From contig JACCUC010000145.1 of NCBI GenBank assembly GCA_013812065.1, forward strand, positions 1-22,579: a DNA stretch of 22,579 nucleotides. Direction: 5' to 3'. The stretch comes from Thermoleophilaceae bacterium (GTDB lineage: Bacteria > Actinomycetota > Thermoleophilia > Solirubrobacterales > Thermoleophilaceae). Within the stretch, counting starts at the first letter, position 1. Each line of letters starts with the position of its first letter. Shown in pieces: positions 7,105 through 13,861 of the stretch. A program made the translations under genes and the position numbers. The notes below the pieces were generated by a model that was not told the DNA's origin, searched no databases, and worked only from the letters and a program-made list of their open reading frames with translations.

Positions 7105-7845
7105 ATGGTCATCGACGTCGACGAGGCAGGCTTCCCGCAGCAGGTCATCGAGCGTTCGAGCACGGTCCCCGTGGTCGTCGACTTCTGGGCGGCGTGGTGT
7201 GGCCCGTGCCGCCAGCTCACCCCGGCGCTCGAGGCCGCCGCTTCGGCTCGCGAGGGGAAGGTCGACCTGGCCAAGGTCGACGTGGACCGCAACCCGGGCC
7301 TCGCCCAGACCTACCAGGTGCAGGGCATCCCGGCGGTCAAGGCCTTCCGGGACGGCGCCGTGGCCAGCGAGTTCACAGGCGCCGCGCCGCCCGCGCAGGT
7401 CGAACGCTTCTTCGACGCGCTCGTCCCCTCCGAGGCCGACCAGCTCGTCGCGGCCGGGGACGAGGCCTCGCTGCGCCGTGCGCTCGAGCTCGATCCGCGC
7501 CAGTCCGACGCGGCGGGCAGGCTCGCCCGCCTGCTGCTCGCCCGCGGCGAGACCGAGCAGGCGCTGGCCGTCGTCGAGCCCTTCCCGCACGATTTCCTCG
7601 CCGCCGGGCTGGCGGCCCGGGCGCGGCTCTCCCAGAACGGCCGCGGGCTCGAGGACACCTTCGCCGCCTGGGACCGCGGCGACCACGCCGCCGCGCTCGA
7701 GGGCATGCATGAGGCCTTCGCCGCGGCCGAAGGCACCGAGCGCGACGCGATTCGCCAGGCCATGGTCGCCATCTTCACCGAGCTCGGACCCGACGACCCG
7801 CTCGCCCGCGAGCACCGGCGCCGCCTGGCGGCGGCGATCCACTGA
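7105..7845 (+). CDS. Thioredoxin-domain protein with TPR-like tail (YbbN/CnoX type)
   Basis: A 246-residue cytosolic protein. Residues 1-106 are a thioredoxin fold with the intact redox motif WCGPC (Cys32, Cys35) and the cis-proline GIPAV (Pro76). Residues 115-246 are helical, with TPR-like repeats (ASLRRALELDPRQSDAAGRL and a later AALEGMHEAF unit). This domain order is that of YbbN/CnoX, a chaperone-redox protein that guards clients and passes them to GroEL in E. coli. Unlike E. coli CnoX, the active-site CxxC is kept, so reductase activity is likely. The start is set by the -10 box; an upstream frame to 7021 crosses the divergent promoter. Only 7 bp separate its stop from the convergent membrane-protein gene. 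Confidence 0.9.
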   Translation: MVIDVDEAGFPQQVIERSSTVPVVVDFWAAWCGPCRQLTPALEAAASAREGKVDLAKVDVDRNPGLAQTYQVQGIPAVKAFRDGAVASEFTGAAPPAQVERFFDALVPSEADQLVAAGDEASLRRALELDPRQSDAAGRLARLLLARGETEQALAVVEPFPHDFLAAGLAARARLSQNGRGLEDTFAAWDRGDHAAALEGMHEAFAAAEGTERDAIRQAMVAIFTELGPDDPLAREHRRRLAAAIH

Positions 7846-7852
7846 GCTTCGG

Positions 7853-8470
7853 CTAGCCCGGGCGCGGACCCGCCCGCGCGGCCTCGCGCTGGCGCGCCTG
7901 ACGCCGGCGCCCGAGCAGGACGAGCACGCCCAGCACGCCGATCACGATCGCCACGCCGACGAGCGATCCGCCCAGGAGGCCGATCCCTCCGAAGGGCAGT
8001 GCGCCGAGCTCGGCCAGGCCGTAGCCGGCGGCGAGCAGGACGACGACGATCCCCAGCAGGATGGCGATCCCGCGCGCCCGGGCCGCGACGCTCGCGCCCG
8101 GAGGTGGGGAGACGAGGCCCATGAGCCTCAGGGCGAGCATCTGGCGCCCCGTGGGCGGCGCCTGGCCGAGCTTCTCCATCGCCTCCTTGAGCTCCTCGGG
8201 GCGGCGCTCGGCCTGGGCCAGAGAGGCCTTCATCATCTGGCGCAGGTAGGGACGCTCCTGGGGCGTGCAGGCCGCGAGCGCCTCATTGAAATAGCGCCGG
8301 GAAGTCTGAGAGTCGTAGCGCTCCGCGGCGCGAGCACCGAGGATCGTCCGCGCCGCCGCGCGATGCTTGGACTCGCTCTTGAGCTGCTCGTCGGTGCGCT
8401 CCTCGAGCTCGGGCAAGGCGGCGAGCGTGCCCGCGCGCATCTGCATCCGCTGCTGGCGTTCCTTGGCCAC
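7853..8470 (-). CDS. Two-TM membrane protein of unknown function
   Basis: A 205-residue protein I do not recognise. Residues 1-110 are soluble, charged and helical (VAKERQQRMQMRAG, then EELKEAMEKLGQAPP near 92-106). Two hydrophobic segments follow at about 134-153 and 164-187, joined by a glycine-rich turn, and the last 18 residues are arginine-rich. This predicts a cytoplasmic N-terminal domain and a C-terminal hairpin in the membrane. Longer readings of this frame continue upstream to 9130 but are a shadow of the queuosine-salvage gene. Start GTG 8470 is chosen because TAGACT ends 7 nt upstream, inside the 44-bp gap after that gene's stop. Confidence 0.75.
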   Translation of the reverse strand: MAKERQQRMQMRAGTLAALPELEERTDEQLKSESKHRAAARTILGARAAERYDSQTSRRYFNEALAACTPQERPYLRQMMKASLAQAERRPEELKEAMEKLGQAPPTGRQMLALRLMGLVSPPPGASVAARARGIAILLGIVVVLLAAGYGLAELGALPFGGIGLLGGSLVGVAIVIGVLGVLVLLGRRRQARQREAARAGPRPG

Positions 8471-8477
8471 GGCGAGA

Positions 8478-8483
8478 AGTCTA
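8478..8483 (-). promoter_or_regulatory. Predicted -10 box for the two-TM protein gene
   Basis: On the minus strand TAGACT, then TCTCGCC (7 nt), then GTG 8470. It lies in the 44-bp gap downstream of the queuosine-salvage gene, so the two genes may be separately transcribed. Confidence 0.5.
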
Positions 8484-8514
8484 AAGAGGGCGGCGCGATC
8501 GGGCGGGGCGGCGA

Positions 8515-9441
8515 TCAGTACGCAGTGGAGCGCGCCCGGTGGCGGGGGCGCGCCTTGTAGGCCGGTTCCGCGCCGCGGTTCCAGAGCACGTGGTCGAGCT
8601 GATGGGGGCTCAGCTCGGGCCGCGCCCGAGCGATGCGCTCGACGGCCTCGACCGCGCAGGCACGGATCTCGACCTCCTCCGCTGAGCCGTGCTCGAGCAG
8701 CTCCCCGGACTCGATCCGCGCGAGCAGCCGCTCGTCGTAGGCGAGCACGCCGTCCACGCGCAGCACATGCGGAATGAGGTTGTCGGCGAAGAGCGTGAGC
8801 CGGGCGAGGTCGCCGAAGCGCACGACACCAGCGTGGGCCAGGTCGGCGCAGGCGAGCTGGGCGCGCTTGTAGAAGGGAACCGCGCGGCCTTCGTAGACCG
8901 AGACGTCGGCGAAGCACGCCCAGCCGGCGAGACGCTCGAGCAGGGCGACCGCGGAGCCGTCCGCCGGTTGCGCCACCGCAGCGAAACGCCCGCCGTGCTC
9001 GGCTGCTACGCGCCGCCCGAGGTCGCGCAGCGCCTCGGCGTAGAGCTCCATCAGCCGGTGGCCGGGGTCCTGGCCGAGCGCGCGCCCCACTGCCGCCGAG
9101 TCGATCGCCTCGAGCTGTGCCGCCGACCACGGTCCCTCCGCGTCGAAGCGCTCGCGCAGGCCGAGCGCCATCGTGGTGAAGCCCGAGCGGCCGGGACGCC
9201 TGCGGATCTCCGGCCAGTAGCCCGAGCCGAAGTTGATCGCATCGAGGGTGAGGGCAAAGGCGGCGCGGACCTCGGGCGGCCCTTCAAGCACGGCGATCTC
9301 GGGATCGGGACCGAAAGGGGCCTCCGGTGCCCGCAGGGTCTGCGCGTACCCGCCGATGAGCTCGTCGGAGGCGATCCACACCCACCGCGCCCGCGCGGCC
9401 ACAAAGGCGCATGCGGAGCGAATCTCGTCGACGAGCGCCAT
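8515..9441 (-). CDS. qng1: Queuosine 5'-phosphate N-glycosidase/hydrolase (Qng1, DUF2419)
   Basis: A 308-residue protein matching DUF2419/Qng1 (human C9orf64 family), which releases the base queuine from queuosine 5'-monophosphate so that it can be reused in tRNA. Shared blocks are LDAINFGSGYWPE (66-78), SVYEGRAVPFYKRAQLACAD (181-200), LTLFADNLIPHVLR (215-228), and GELLEHGSAEEVEIRACAVE (246-265). Length agrees with the family. The ATG at 9441 is chosen over an upstream reading to 9549 that runs into nadE. TACAAA lies 9 nt upstream, a weaker -10 match. No tgt, queuine transporter or Q-synthesis gene is in the window, so the salvage pathway is not clustered here. It is divergent from nadE. Confidence 0.9.
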   Translation of the reverse strand: MALVDEIRSACAFVAARARWVWIASDELIGGYAQTLRAPEAPFGPDPEIAVLEGPPEVRAAFALTLDAINFGSGYWPEIRRRPGRSGFTTMALGLRERFDAEGPWSAAQLEAIDSAAVGRALGQDPGHRLMELYAEALRDLGRRVAAEHGGRFAAVAQPADGSAVALLERLAGWACFADVSVYEGRAVPFYKRAQLACADLAHAGVVRFGDLARLTLFADNLIPHVLRVDGVLAYDERLLARIESGELLEHGSAEEVEIRACAVEAVERIARARPELSPHQLDHVLWNRGAEPAYKARPRHRARSTAY

Positions 9442-9464
9442 GCCCCGGGGTTTGTAGCGCGGCG

Positions 9465-9470
9465 TACGAT
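9465..9470 (+). promoter_or_regulatory. nadE: Predicted -10 box for nadE
   Basis: TACGAT is followed by GGAGG at 9477-9481 and ATG 9490. Transcription would begin near 9477, giving a short leader that keeps only the Shine-Dalgarno. The ATG at 9469 overlaps this hexamer and is therefore an unlikely start. Confidence 0.45.
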
Positions 9471-9489
9471 GTCCGCGGAGGCCGAGGCG

Positions 9490-11286
9490 ATGAACGCGAC
9501 AGATCCGACGAGACCGCGCGCGCAGGCCCTGCGCGTGGCCGGAGCACAACTCGAGAACGTCGTCGGCGACATCCAGGGCAACTGCCGCCGGATCCTGGAC
9601 GCCATGCGCTGGGCGGAGGGGGAGGGGGCCGACGTCCTCGTGTTGCCCGAGCTCGCCCTGACCGGATATCCGCTCGACGATCTCGCTCTGCGGCCCGAGT
9701 TCGTCGACTCAGCGCTGTCGGCCCTGTCCGAGCTCGCGCAACACTCCGGCCGCACGACCACCGTGGTCGGCACCATCGACGCCGTGCGGCCCCGCCGCGG
9801 CCGCGACTCGCGACCGCGCGGAGTGTCGATCGCGGCCGCACTCCTGTCCGACGGCGAGTTGCGCGGCATCTACCACAAGGTTCTGCTGCCCAACTACGAG
9901 GTCTTCGACGAGGCGCGCAACTTCGCGGCGGGCCGCCGGCCCGGTGCGCTGTGGCGGATCGGCGGCATGGTGGCGGGCGTGTCGATCTGCGAGGACCTGT
10001 GGTCGGGCGACGGACCGCCCGAGACCCAGGCGGCGGGCGGCGCCCAGATCCTCCTCGTCCCCAACGCCTCGCCCTTCCATCGCGGCAAGACCGACGGCCG
10101 CCACGCGCTCGCGTCCGCGGTGGCCCGGCGCAACGGGGTGCCCGTCGTCTACGTCAACTGCGTCGGCGGCCAAGACGAGCTCGTCTTCGACGGCGGCTCG
10201 ATCGTGGTCGACGGCGATGGGGACCTGCTCTTCCGTGCCGCCCAGTTCGAGCCCGCGCGCTTCTGCCTCGACGTGCCGCTCGCCGGGCCGCGCCCGCTGC
10301 GCAGCCGACCGGGCGTCATTCACGCGCGGGTGGGCGCCCCGCGCGCCCCCGAGCCGCCTCCGCCGTCGCCCCCGCAGGCCGACGAGCTGACCCAGATCTG
10401 GCAGGCCCTCGCCGTCGGGACACGCGACTTCACGCACCGCAACGGAGCCCGCGCCGCCGTGCTCGGCCTCTCGGGCGGGATCGACTCGGCGATGACCGCC
10501 GCCGTCGCCGCCGACGCGCTCGGTCCCGAGAACGTGCTCGGCGTGTCGATGCCCTCGCCCGGGACCCCCGACGTCGAGGTCGCGAACGCCCGCCAGCTCG
10601 CCGGCGACCTCGGCATAGCGTTCGAGATCGTCGACGTGGCTCCTGTCCTCGCGGCCCTCACGGCCGGGCTCGAGTCGGTGCTCGACGACGCTCTCACCGA
10701 GCGCTCGGAGGAAGAGCTACACGCACGCGCGCGCGGGGCGATGCTGCTCGCGATCGCCGACGAGCTCGGCCGCCTCCTGCTCGCGACCGGCAACAAGAGC
10801 GAGCTGTCGGTCGGCTCGGCGGTCCTCTACGGCGACATGGCCGGCGGCTTCGCGCCGATCCGCGACTGTCCGAAGACCCTGCTCTACGAGCTTGCTCGCT
10901 ACCGCAAAGCCGGCGGACGGGCCATCCCGGAGGCCGTGCTCGAGCGCCCGCCCACCGCACTGCACCAGGAATGGCTCGATCTGCCTCCCTACGAGATCCT
11001 CGACCCGATCGTCGAGCGCTACCTCGAGGAGGGAGCCGGCCCCGAGGGGATCATCGCCGCCGGCTTCGACCGCGCGACGGTCCGCGGCGTGCTCCAGCTC
11101 ATCGACGATGCCGAGTTCGAGCGCCGCCAGGCGCCGCCCGGGGTCAAGATCACCGCCCGCGCCTTTGGCAAGGACCGGCGCATGCCGATCGCCAACGCAT
11201 GGCGCCCGTTCGCCGCCGAGGAGGAGGAGCTCGTTGCCTCGCCGGACGGGACGGGCGCAGCGATCCCTACGCCGCCGCGGGCGTGA
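9490..11286 (+). CDS. nadE: Glutamine-dependent NAD+ synthetase
   Basis: A 598-residue two-domain enzyme making the last step of NAD synthesis: ATP-dependent amidation of deamido-NAD using glutamine. The N-terminal nitrilase-type glutaminase domain (about 12-270) has the triad Glu54 (LPELALTGY), Lys130 (YHKVLLPNYEVFDE) and Cys167 (VSICEDLW). A proline-rich linker at 285-296 leads to the synthetase domain with the PP-loop GLSGGIDSAM (326-335), LATGNKSELSVG (431-442) and GDMAGGFAPI (448-457). It follows the compact actinobacterial-type layout, somewhat shorter than the M. tuberculosis enzyme. ATG 9490 has GGAGG 8 nt upstream; an ATG at 9469 is an alternative. It ends 54 bp before a convergent small gene. 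Confidence 0.96.
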   Translation: MNATDPTRPRAQALRVAGAQLENVVGDIQGNCRRILDAMRWAEGEGADVLVLPELALTGYPLDDLALRPEFVDSALSALSELAQHSGRTTTVVGTIDAVRPRRGRDSRPRGVSIAAALLSDGELRGIYHKVLLPNYEVFDEARNFAAGRRPGALWRIGGMVAGVSICEDLWSGDGPPETQAAGGAQILLVPNASPFHRGKTDGRHALASAVARRNGVPVVYVNCVGGQDELVFDGGSIVVDGDGDLLFRAAQFEPARFCLDVPLAGPRPLRSRPGVIHARVGAPRAPEPPPPSPPQADELTQIWQALAVGTRDFTHRNGARAAVLGLSGGIDSAMTAAVAADALGPENVLGVSMPSPGTPDVEVANARQLAGDLGIAFEIVDVAPVLAALTAGLESVLDDALTERSEEELHARARGAMLLAIADELGRLLLATGNKSELSVGSAVLYGDMAGGFAPIRDCPKTLLYELARYRKAGGRAIPEAVLERPPTALHQEWLDLPPYEILDPIVERYLEEGAGPEGIIAAGFDRATVRGVLQLIDDAEFERRQAPPGVKITARAFGKDRRMPIANAWRPFAAEEEELVASPDGTGAAIPTPPRA

Positions 11287-11340
11287 GCTCGTCGTGCTGA
11301 GACTCGTGGGCGCAGCCGTCTAGGCGGCTCAGCGCTGCCC

Positions 11341-11535
11341 TCAGCCGGTGCCGAAGGGCCCGGGCGCGTCCGAGTGCTCGCCGGTGTCGAAGCGCTCGTC
11401 GTCGGTCTCGTCCTGTGGGGTCTTCTCCTGCTCGCCGCCCGGCTCGTTGCGGGCCGCGTGCTGCTGCGGTCGGGTCGCGTCGTCCTCGCGCCGGTCGGTC
11501 TGGGGCTGCTCGTCGTCGGCCCGAGCGTCGATCAT
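11341..11535 (-). CDS. Small acidic, probably disordered protein
   Basis: A 64-residue protein rich in Asp, Glu, Gln, Arg and Pro with almost no hydrophobic residues (MIDARADDEQPQTDRRED at the start, ERFDTGEHSDAPGPFGTG at the end). No family is recognised. The case for a real gene is the Shine-Dalgarno GAGGAG 6 nt upstream of ATG 11535 and a plausible -10 TACACA at about 11570-11565 in an otherwise empty gap. Composition suggests intrinsic disorder; function unknown. It could be a spurious open frame, since GC-rich DNA gives many. Confidence 0.55.
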   Translation of the reverse strand: MIDARADDEQPQTDRREDDATRPQQHAARNEPGGEQEKTPQDETDDERFDTGEHSDAPGPFGTG

Positions 11536-11614
11536 CGGGTTCTCCTCGGTCGGGTCTCCAAATTGTGTACGCGTCCCGTTGCGCGCCGGGTCGGCAACGC
11601 TTGTGGCCGACCGT

Positions 11615-11848
11615 CTAGGGATAGATGTAACCGTCCTCGCCGATCACGAAGATCGCGGTCACGGGGCAGTTGCGGGCCGCGTCGACGACCTCGTCGGGGG
11701 TCGCGGCATCGGTGTCGAGGACAAACGCCTTGCCTTCGTCGTCGAGGGCGAAGACCTCGGGCTCGGCGTCGACGCAGTCACCTGAGCCGATGCAGAGGTC
11801 GCGGTCGACCTCGATGCGGATGCTGTTGACGGCGGAGGGCTCGGCCAC
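11615..11848 (-). CDS. 3Fe-4S ferredoxin (actinobacterial P450-partner type)
   Basis: A 77-residue ferredoxin with RIEVDRDLCIGSGDC (11-25) and the distal CPVTAI (61-66). Three cysteines (19, 25, 61) are placed to bind a cluster; the site of a fourth ligand is Ser22, which in this family goes with a [3Fe-4S] centre. Such ferredoxins feed electrons to cytochromes P450 or similar oxygenases, but no P450 or ferredoxin reductase is nearby. The start is GTG 11848, 7 nt after TACCCT. A GTG at 11887 is in frame but lies beyond the promoter and inside the divergent transporter gene. Confidence 0.9.
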   Translation of the reverse strand: MAEPSAVNSIRIEVDRDLCIGSGDCVDAEPEVFALDDEGKAFVLDTDAATPDEVVDAARNCPVTAIFVIGEDGYIYP

Positions 11849-11855
11849 GGCGTCG

Positions 11856-11865
11856 AGGGTAGCCT
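11856..11865. promoter_or_regulatory. Divergent promoter with overlapping -10 boxes
   Basis: AGGGTAGCCT carries a minus-strand -10 (TACCCT, 11861-11856, 7 nt before ferredoxin GTG 11848) and a plus-strand -10 (TAGCCT, 11860-11865, 10 nt before transporter GTG 11876). The two hexamers share the central TA. Only 27 bp separate the two start codons. Confidence 0.5.
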
Positions 11866-11875
11866 CACCCGTCCG

Positions 11876-12805
11876 GTGGTTGTCCACAACGAAGGCCGAA
11901 GCGTGCCGCTGACCCGCTTTGCGTGGTTGGCGGTCGCCGCGGCCGTGGCGACGATCGCCCTCAAGACTCTGGCCTGGGTGCTGACGGGCTCAGTCGGACT
12001 GCTCTCCGACGCCCTCGAATCGGTGGTCAACCTCGTCGCGGCGGTGCTCGCCCTGGTGGCGCTGCGGTGGGCCGCCAAGCCCCCGGACGAGGAGCACGCC
12101 TACGGCCACGCCAAGGCCGAGTACGTCTCGGCGGGGGTGGAGGGCGCGGCGATCTTCGTGGCCGCGCTCAGCATCGGGTGGGTCGCCGTCGACCGTCTGC
12201 TCGATCCGATGCCGCTCGAAGGGGTCGGCGTAGGGTTGGCAGTGGCCGTGAGCGCGTCGCTCGTCAACCTGGCGGTCGGAGGCGTGCTCCTGCGGACCGG
12301 GCGTCGGCGGCGATCGGTCGCCCTCGAGGCCGACGGCCGCCACCTGCTCACCGACGTGTGGACCTCCGTGGGCGTCGTCGTCGCAGTCGGCGCGGTGGCG
12401 CTCACGGGCTGGGGATGGCTCGACCCCGTGATCGCCCTGGCCGTGGCGGCGAACATCCTCGTCGCCGGCGCCGGGCTCGTGCGCCGATCGGCGGGTGGCC
12501 TGATGGACCGGCGGCTACCGGCCGCCGACCTCGAGGCGATCGACCAGGTCCTGCATCGACCTCGCGAGGACCGGATCCGCTTCCACGCGCTGCGCACCCG
12601 CCGCGCGGGCCGGCTCTCTTTTCTCTCCGTGCACGTCCTCGTACCCGGAGCCTGGACGGTGCAGCGCGGGCACGACCTGCTCGAGCAGATCGAGGCGGAG
12701 TTGCGCGCCGCGGTCCCGCAGCTCGTGGTCTTCACCCACCTCGAGCCGCTCGAGGACCCCTCCTCCTTTGCCGACACCATCCTCGACCGGTCGGCCAGCG
12801 GATGA
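11876..12805 (+). CDS. Cation diffusion facilitator (CDF) family transporter
   Basis: A 309-residue inner-membrane metal/proton antiporter of the CDF family, exporting divalent metals such as Zn, Fe or Mn. About six hydrophobic helices cover 15-200, then a cytoplasmic metal-sensing domain (205-300, ending FTHLEPLED). The transport site pairs ESVVN in TM2 (Glu48, Asn52) with HLLTD in TM5 (His156, Asp160); the E/N pair differs from the D/D of FieF, so metal choice is unclear. HAYGHAKAEY (74-83) is the usual loop after TM2. GTG 11876 fits the -10 box; GTG 11903 (VPLTRFAWLA) is a credible alternative. The stop overlaps an ATG of the next frame, but that gene more likely starts later. Confidence 0.9.
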   Translation: MVVHNEGRSVPLTRFAWLAVAAAVATIALKTLAWVLTGSVGLLSDALESVVNLVAAVLALVALRWAAKPPDEEHAYGHAKAEYVSAGVEGAAIFVAALSIGWVAVDRLLDPMPLEGVGVGLAVAVSASLVNLAVGGVLLRTGRRRRSVALEADGRHLLTDVWTSVGVVVAVGAVALTGWGWLDPVIALAVAANILVAGAGLVRRSAGGLMDRRLPAADLEAIDQVLHRPREDRIRFHALRTRRAGRLSFLSVHVLVPGAWTVQRGHDLLEQIEAELRAAVPQLVVFTHLEPLEDPSSFADTILDRSASG

Positions 12806-12848
12806 CGGCATCCGATCGGGCTGGGCATCCCGTCGGAGACCAGCCCGT

Positions 12849-12854
12849 TACCGT
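12849..12854 (+). promoter_or_regulatory. Predicted -10 box for the 55-residue membrane protein
   Basis: TACCGT ends 7 nt before ATG 12862 (gap GCAGGGG). It supports an independent transcript starting at the ATG rather than translation from the ATG at 12802. Confidence 0.5.
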
Positions 12855-12861
12855 GCAGGGG

Positions 12862-13029
12862 ATGACCGATCTCGATGACGAGGACTGGGTCGGCGAGCCT
12901 CCTGAAGGTCGCCACAGCCGGGACCGAGCGCAGCCGGGGTTCTGGAAGGACTGGCGGGCGAGCCTCGCGGGCGCTGGGCTCGTGCTGGCCCTGCTTATCT
13001 TGGCGCTCGTGCTGCTCCTGAGCAGCTGA
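12862..13029 (+). CDS. Small single-pass membrane protein
   Basis: A 55-residue protein with an acidic start (MTDLDDEDWVGEPPEG), a basic/aromatic juxtamembrane stretch (PGFWKDWRASL, 25-35) and one hydrophobic helix at about 36-53 ending two residues before the stop. By the positive-inside rule the N-terminus should face the cytoplasm. No family is recognised. An ATG at 12802, overlapping the transporter stop as ATGA, would add 20 hydrophilic residues; I prefer 12862 because of the -10 box. It could act with the upstream CDF transporter, but position is the only support. Confidence 0.65.
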   Translation: MTDLDDEDWVGEPPEGRHSRDRAQPGFWKDWRASLAGAGLVLALLILALVLLLSS

Positions 13030-13074
13030 CGGGGCCGCCGGACGAGCCCCGATCCGGGAGCGTTTGAGCCCGGC

Positions 13075-13467
13075 TCAGCCGGTCGTCTCGACGCGCCTTG
13101 CTCGGAAGGCCAGGACGTTCGCGAGCGTATCGAAGTGGCGGTCCACGTGGAGCACGTCGGCGGAGTGCTGCTGGGCACACGCCGCGATGAGGAGGTCGGG
13201 GATCGGAAGACGATGCTGTCCGGCCGCCGCGAGCTCGCGCTGAGCGCTCGACGCGACCGCGAAGGTCTCGGCGTCCATCCGCAGGTGGCGGAACACGTCG
13301 AGTATGGTCGCAATCTCCGCGTAATCATCGGGCGACCGGGCGCTGTAGAGCATTTCGAGCCGGGTGACCGCACAGAGGCACAACTCGTCGTTCTCGTCGG
13401 CGATCCTCTCGCGGGCCGCCGGCCGCACGAGCCCGGACTTGTCGAGCAGCAACAGCCGGTGGCTCAA
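13075..13467 (-). CDS. vapC: VapC-type PIN-domain toxin (module 1)
   Basis: A 130-residue PIN-domain protein, predicted RNA-cleaving toxin of a type II toxin-antitoxin pair. The acidic metal-binding residues are in place: Asp9 (LLLLDKSGLVR), Glu38 (RLEMLYSAR), Asp91 (PIPDLLIAACA) and Asp109 (HVDRHFDTLA). The second residue after Asp9 is Ser11, as in the usual DTS/DKS start. The start codon is TTG 13467, which overlaps the antitoxin stop as TTGA; no ATG or GTG is near, so expression should depend on coupling to the antitoxin. It converges with the 55-residue protein gene, 45 bp away. Confidence 0.88.
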   Translation of the reverse strand: MSHRLLLLDKSGLVRPAARERIADENDELCLCAVTRLEMLYSARSPDDYAEIATILDVFRHLRMDAETFAVASSAQRELAAAGQHRLPIPDLLIAACAQQHSADVLHVDRHFDTLANVLAFRARRVETTG

Positions 13468-13727
13468 CGCCAGGCCGCGTCGCTCAACAGCACCTCGGGG
13501 TCGACGAGCGCGCTCAGGCGCTGCAGCGCCTCCGCCTGGCGCGCCTGCCGGACGGTTTCGTCGTGCTCCGCAAGCTCTCGCTCGACGACGCTGCGGCCGA
13601 GCGCGACGAGTCGTACAAGCAGGTCTTGGCGGCGAGGCTCGTCCGGCCAGCGACGCTGAGCGACGTCGAGCATCTCGGCGAGCTCGCCGACGTCGGTGAG
13701 CGTGTAGCGGGGGCGTGTGGTCGGCAC
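13464..13727 (-). CDS. vapB: Antitoxin of module 1
   Basis: An 87-residue protein, RYTLTDVGELAEMLDVA (7-23) then a helical, charged body with RRQDLLVRLVALG (37-49) and a C-terminal ALVDPEVLLSDAAWR. It matches the short antitoxins found before PIN toxins in actinobacteria, but lacks an obvious AbrB or ribbon-helix-helix motif, so its DNA-binding mode is unknown. Position is the main evidence: its stop overlaps the toxin start. GTG 13727 is chosen over GTG 13754 because TACACT ends 9 nt before it, placing 13754 upstream of transcription. Confidence 0.75.
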   Translation of the reverse strand: MPTTRPRYTLTDVGELAEMLDVAQRRWPDEPRRQDLLVRLVALGRSVVERELAEHDETVRQARQAEALQRLSALVDPEVLLSDAAWR

Positions 13728-13736
13728 GTGGCGGGC

Positions 13737-13754
13737 AGTGTAGCACCTATACAC
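13737..13754 (-). promoter_or_regulatory. Promoter and candidate operator of TA module 1
   Basis: TACACT (13742-13737) ends 9 nt before GTG 13727. An inverted repeat GTGTA-N7-TACAC at 13738-13754 overlaps the hexamer, a natural site for autorepression by the antitoxin-toxin complex. Upstream, 13755-13861 is noncoding and slightly more AT-rich than its surroundings, with nothing else recognised. Confidence 0.45.
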
Positions 13755-13861
13755 AAGGCGTGCTGCACCAACGGAGGGCGGTCTCCAGCCGAGAACTGGC
13801 TACCGCTTTACATAACCTCCATTATCGAGCGTACTTGTCGCTCAAGATGCGACCGGGACGG

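Noticed and set aside
6184..7842. 552-residue minus-strand frame across the HAD and thioredoxin genes
   Set aside because: It crosses a divergent promoter and is antisense to or out of frame with two well-supported genes.
8689..9489. Plus-strand upstream extension of nadE
   Set aside because: It is antisense to the Qng1 gene and has no NAD synthetase homology before the 9469-9490 starts.
11348..11785. Plus-strand frames antisense to the small acidic protein and ferredoxin
   Set aside because: Low-complexity Ser/Cys/Arg translation with no ribosome-binding site; the ferredoxin on the other strand is clear.
11876..11887. Ferredoxin start at GTG 11887
   Set aside because: It would lie upstream of the ferredoxin -10 box and inside the divergent transporter gene; GTG 11848 fits better.
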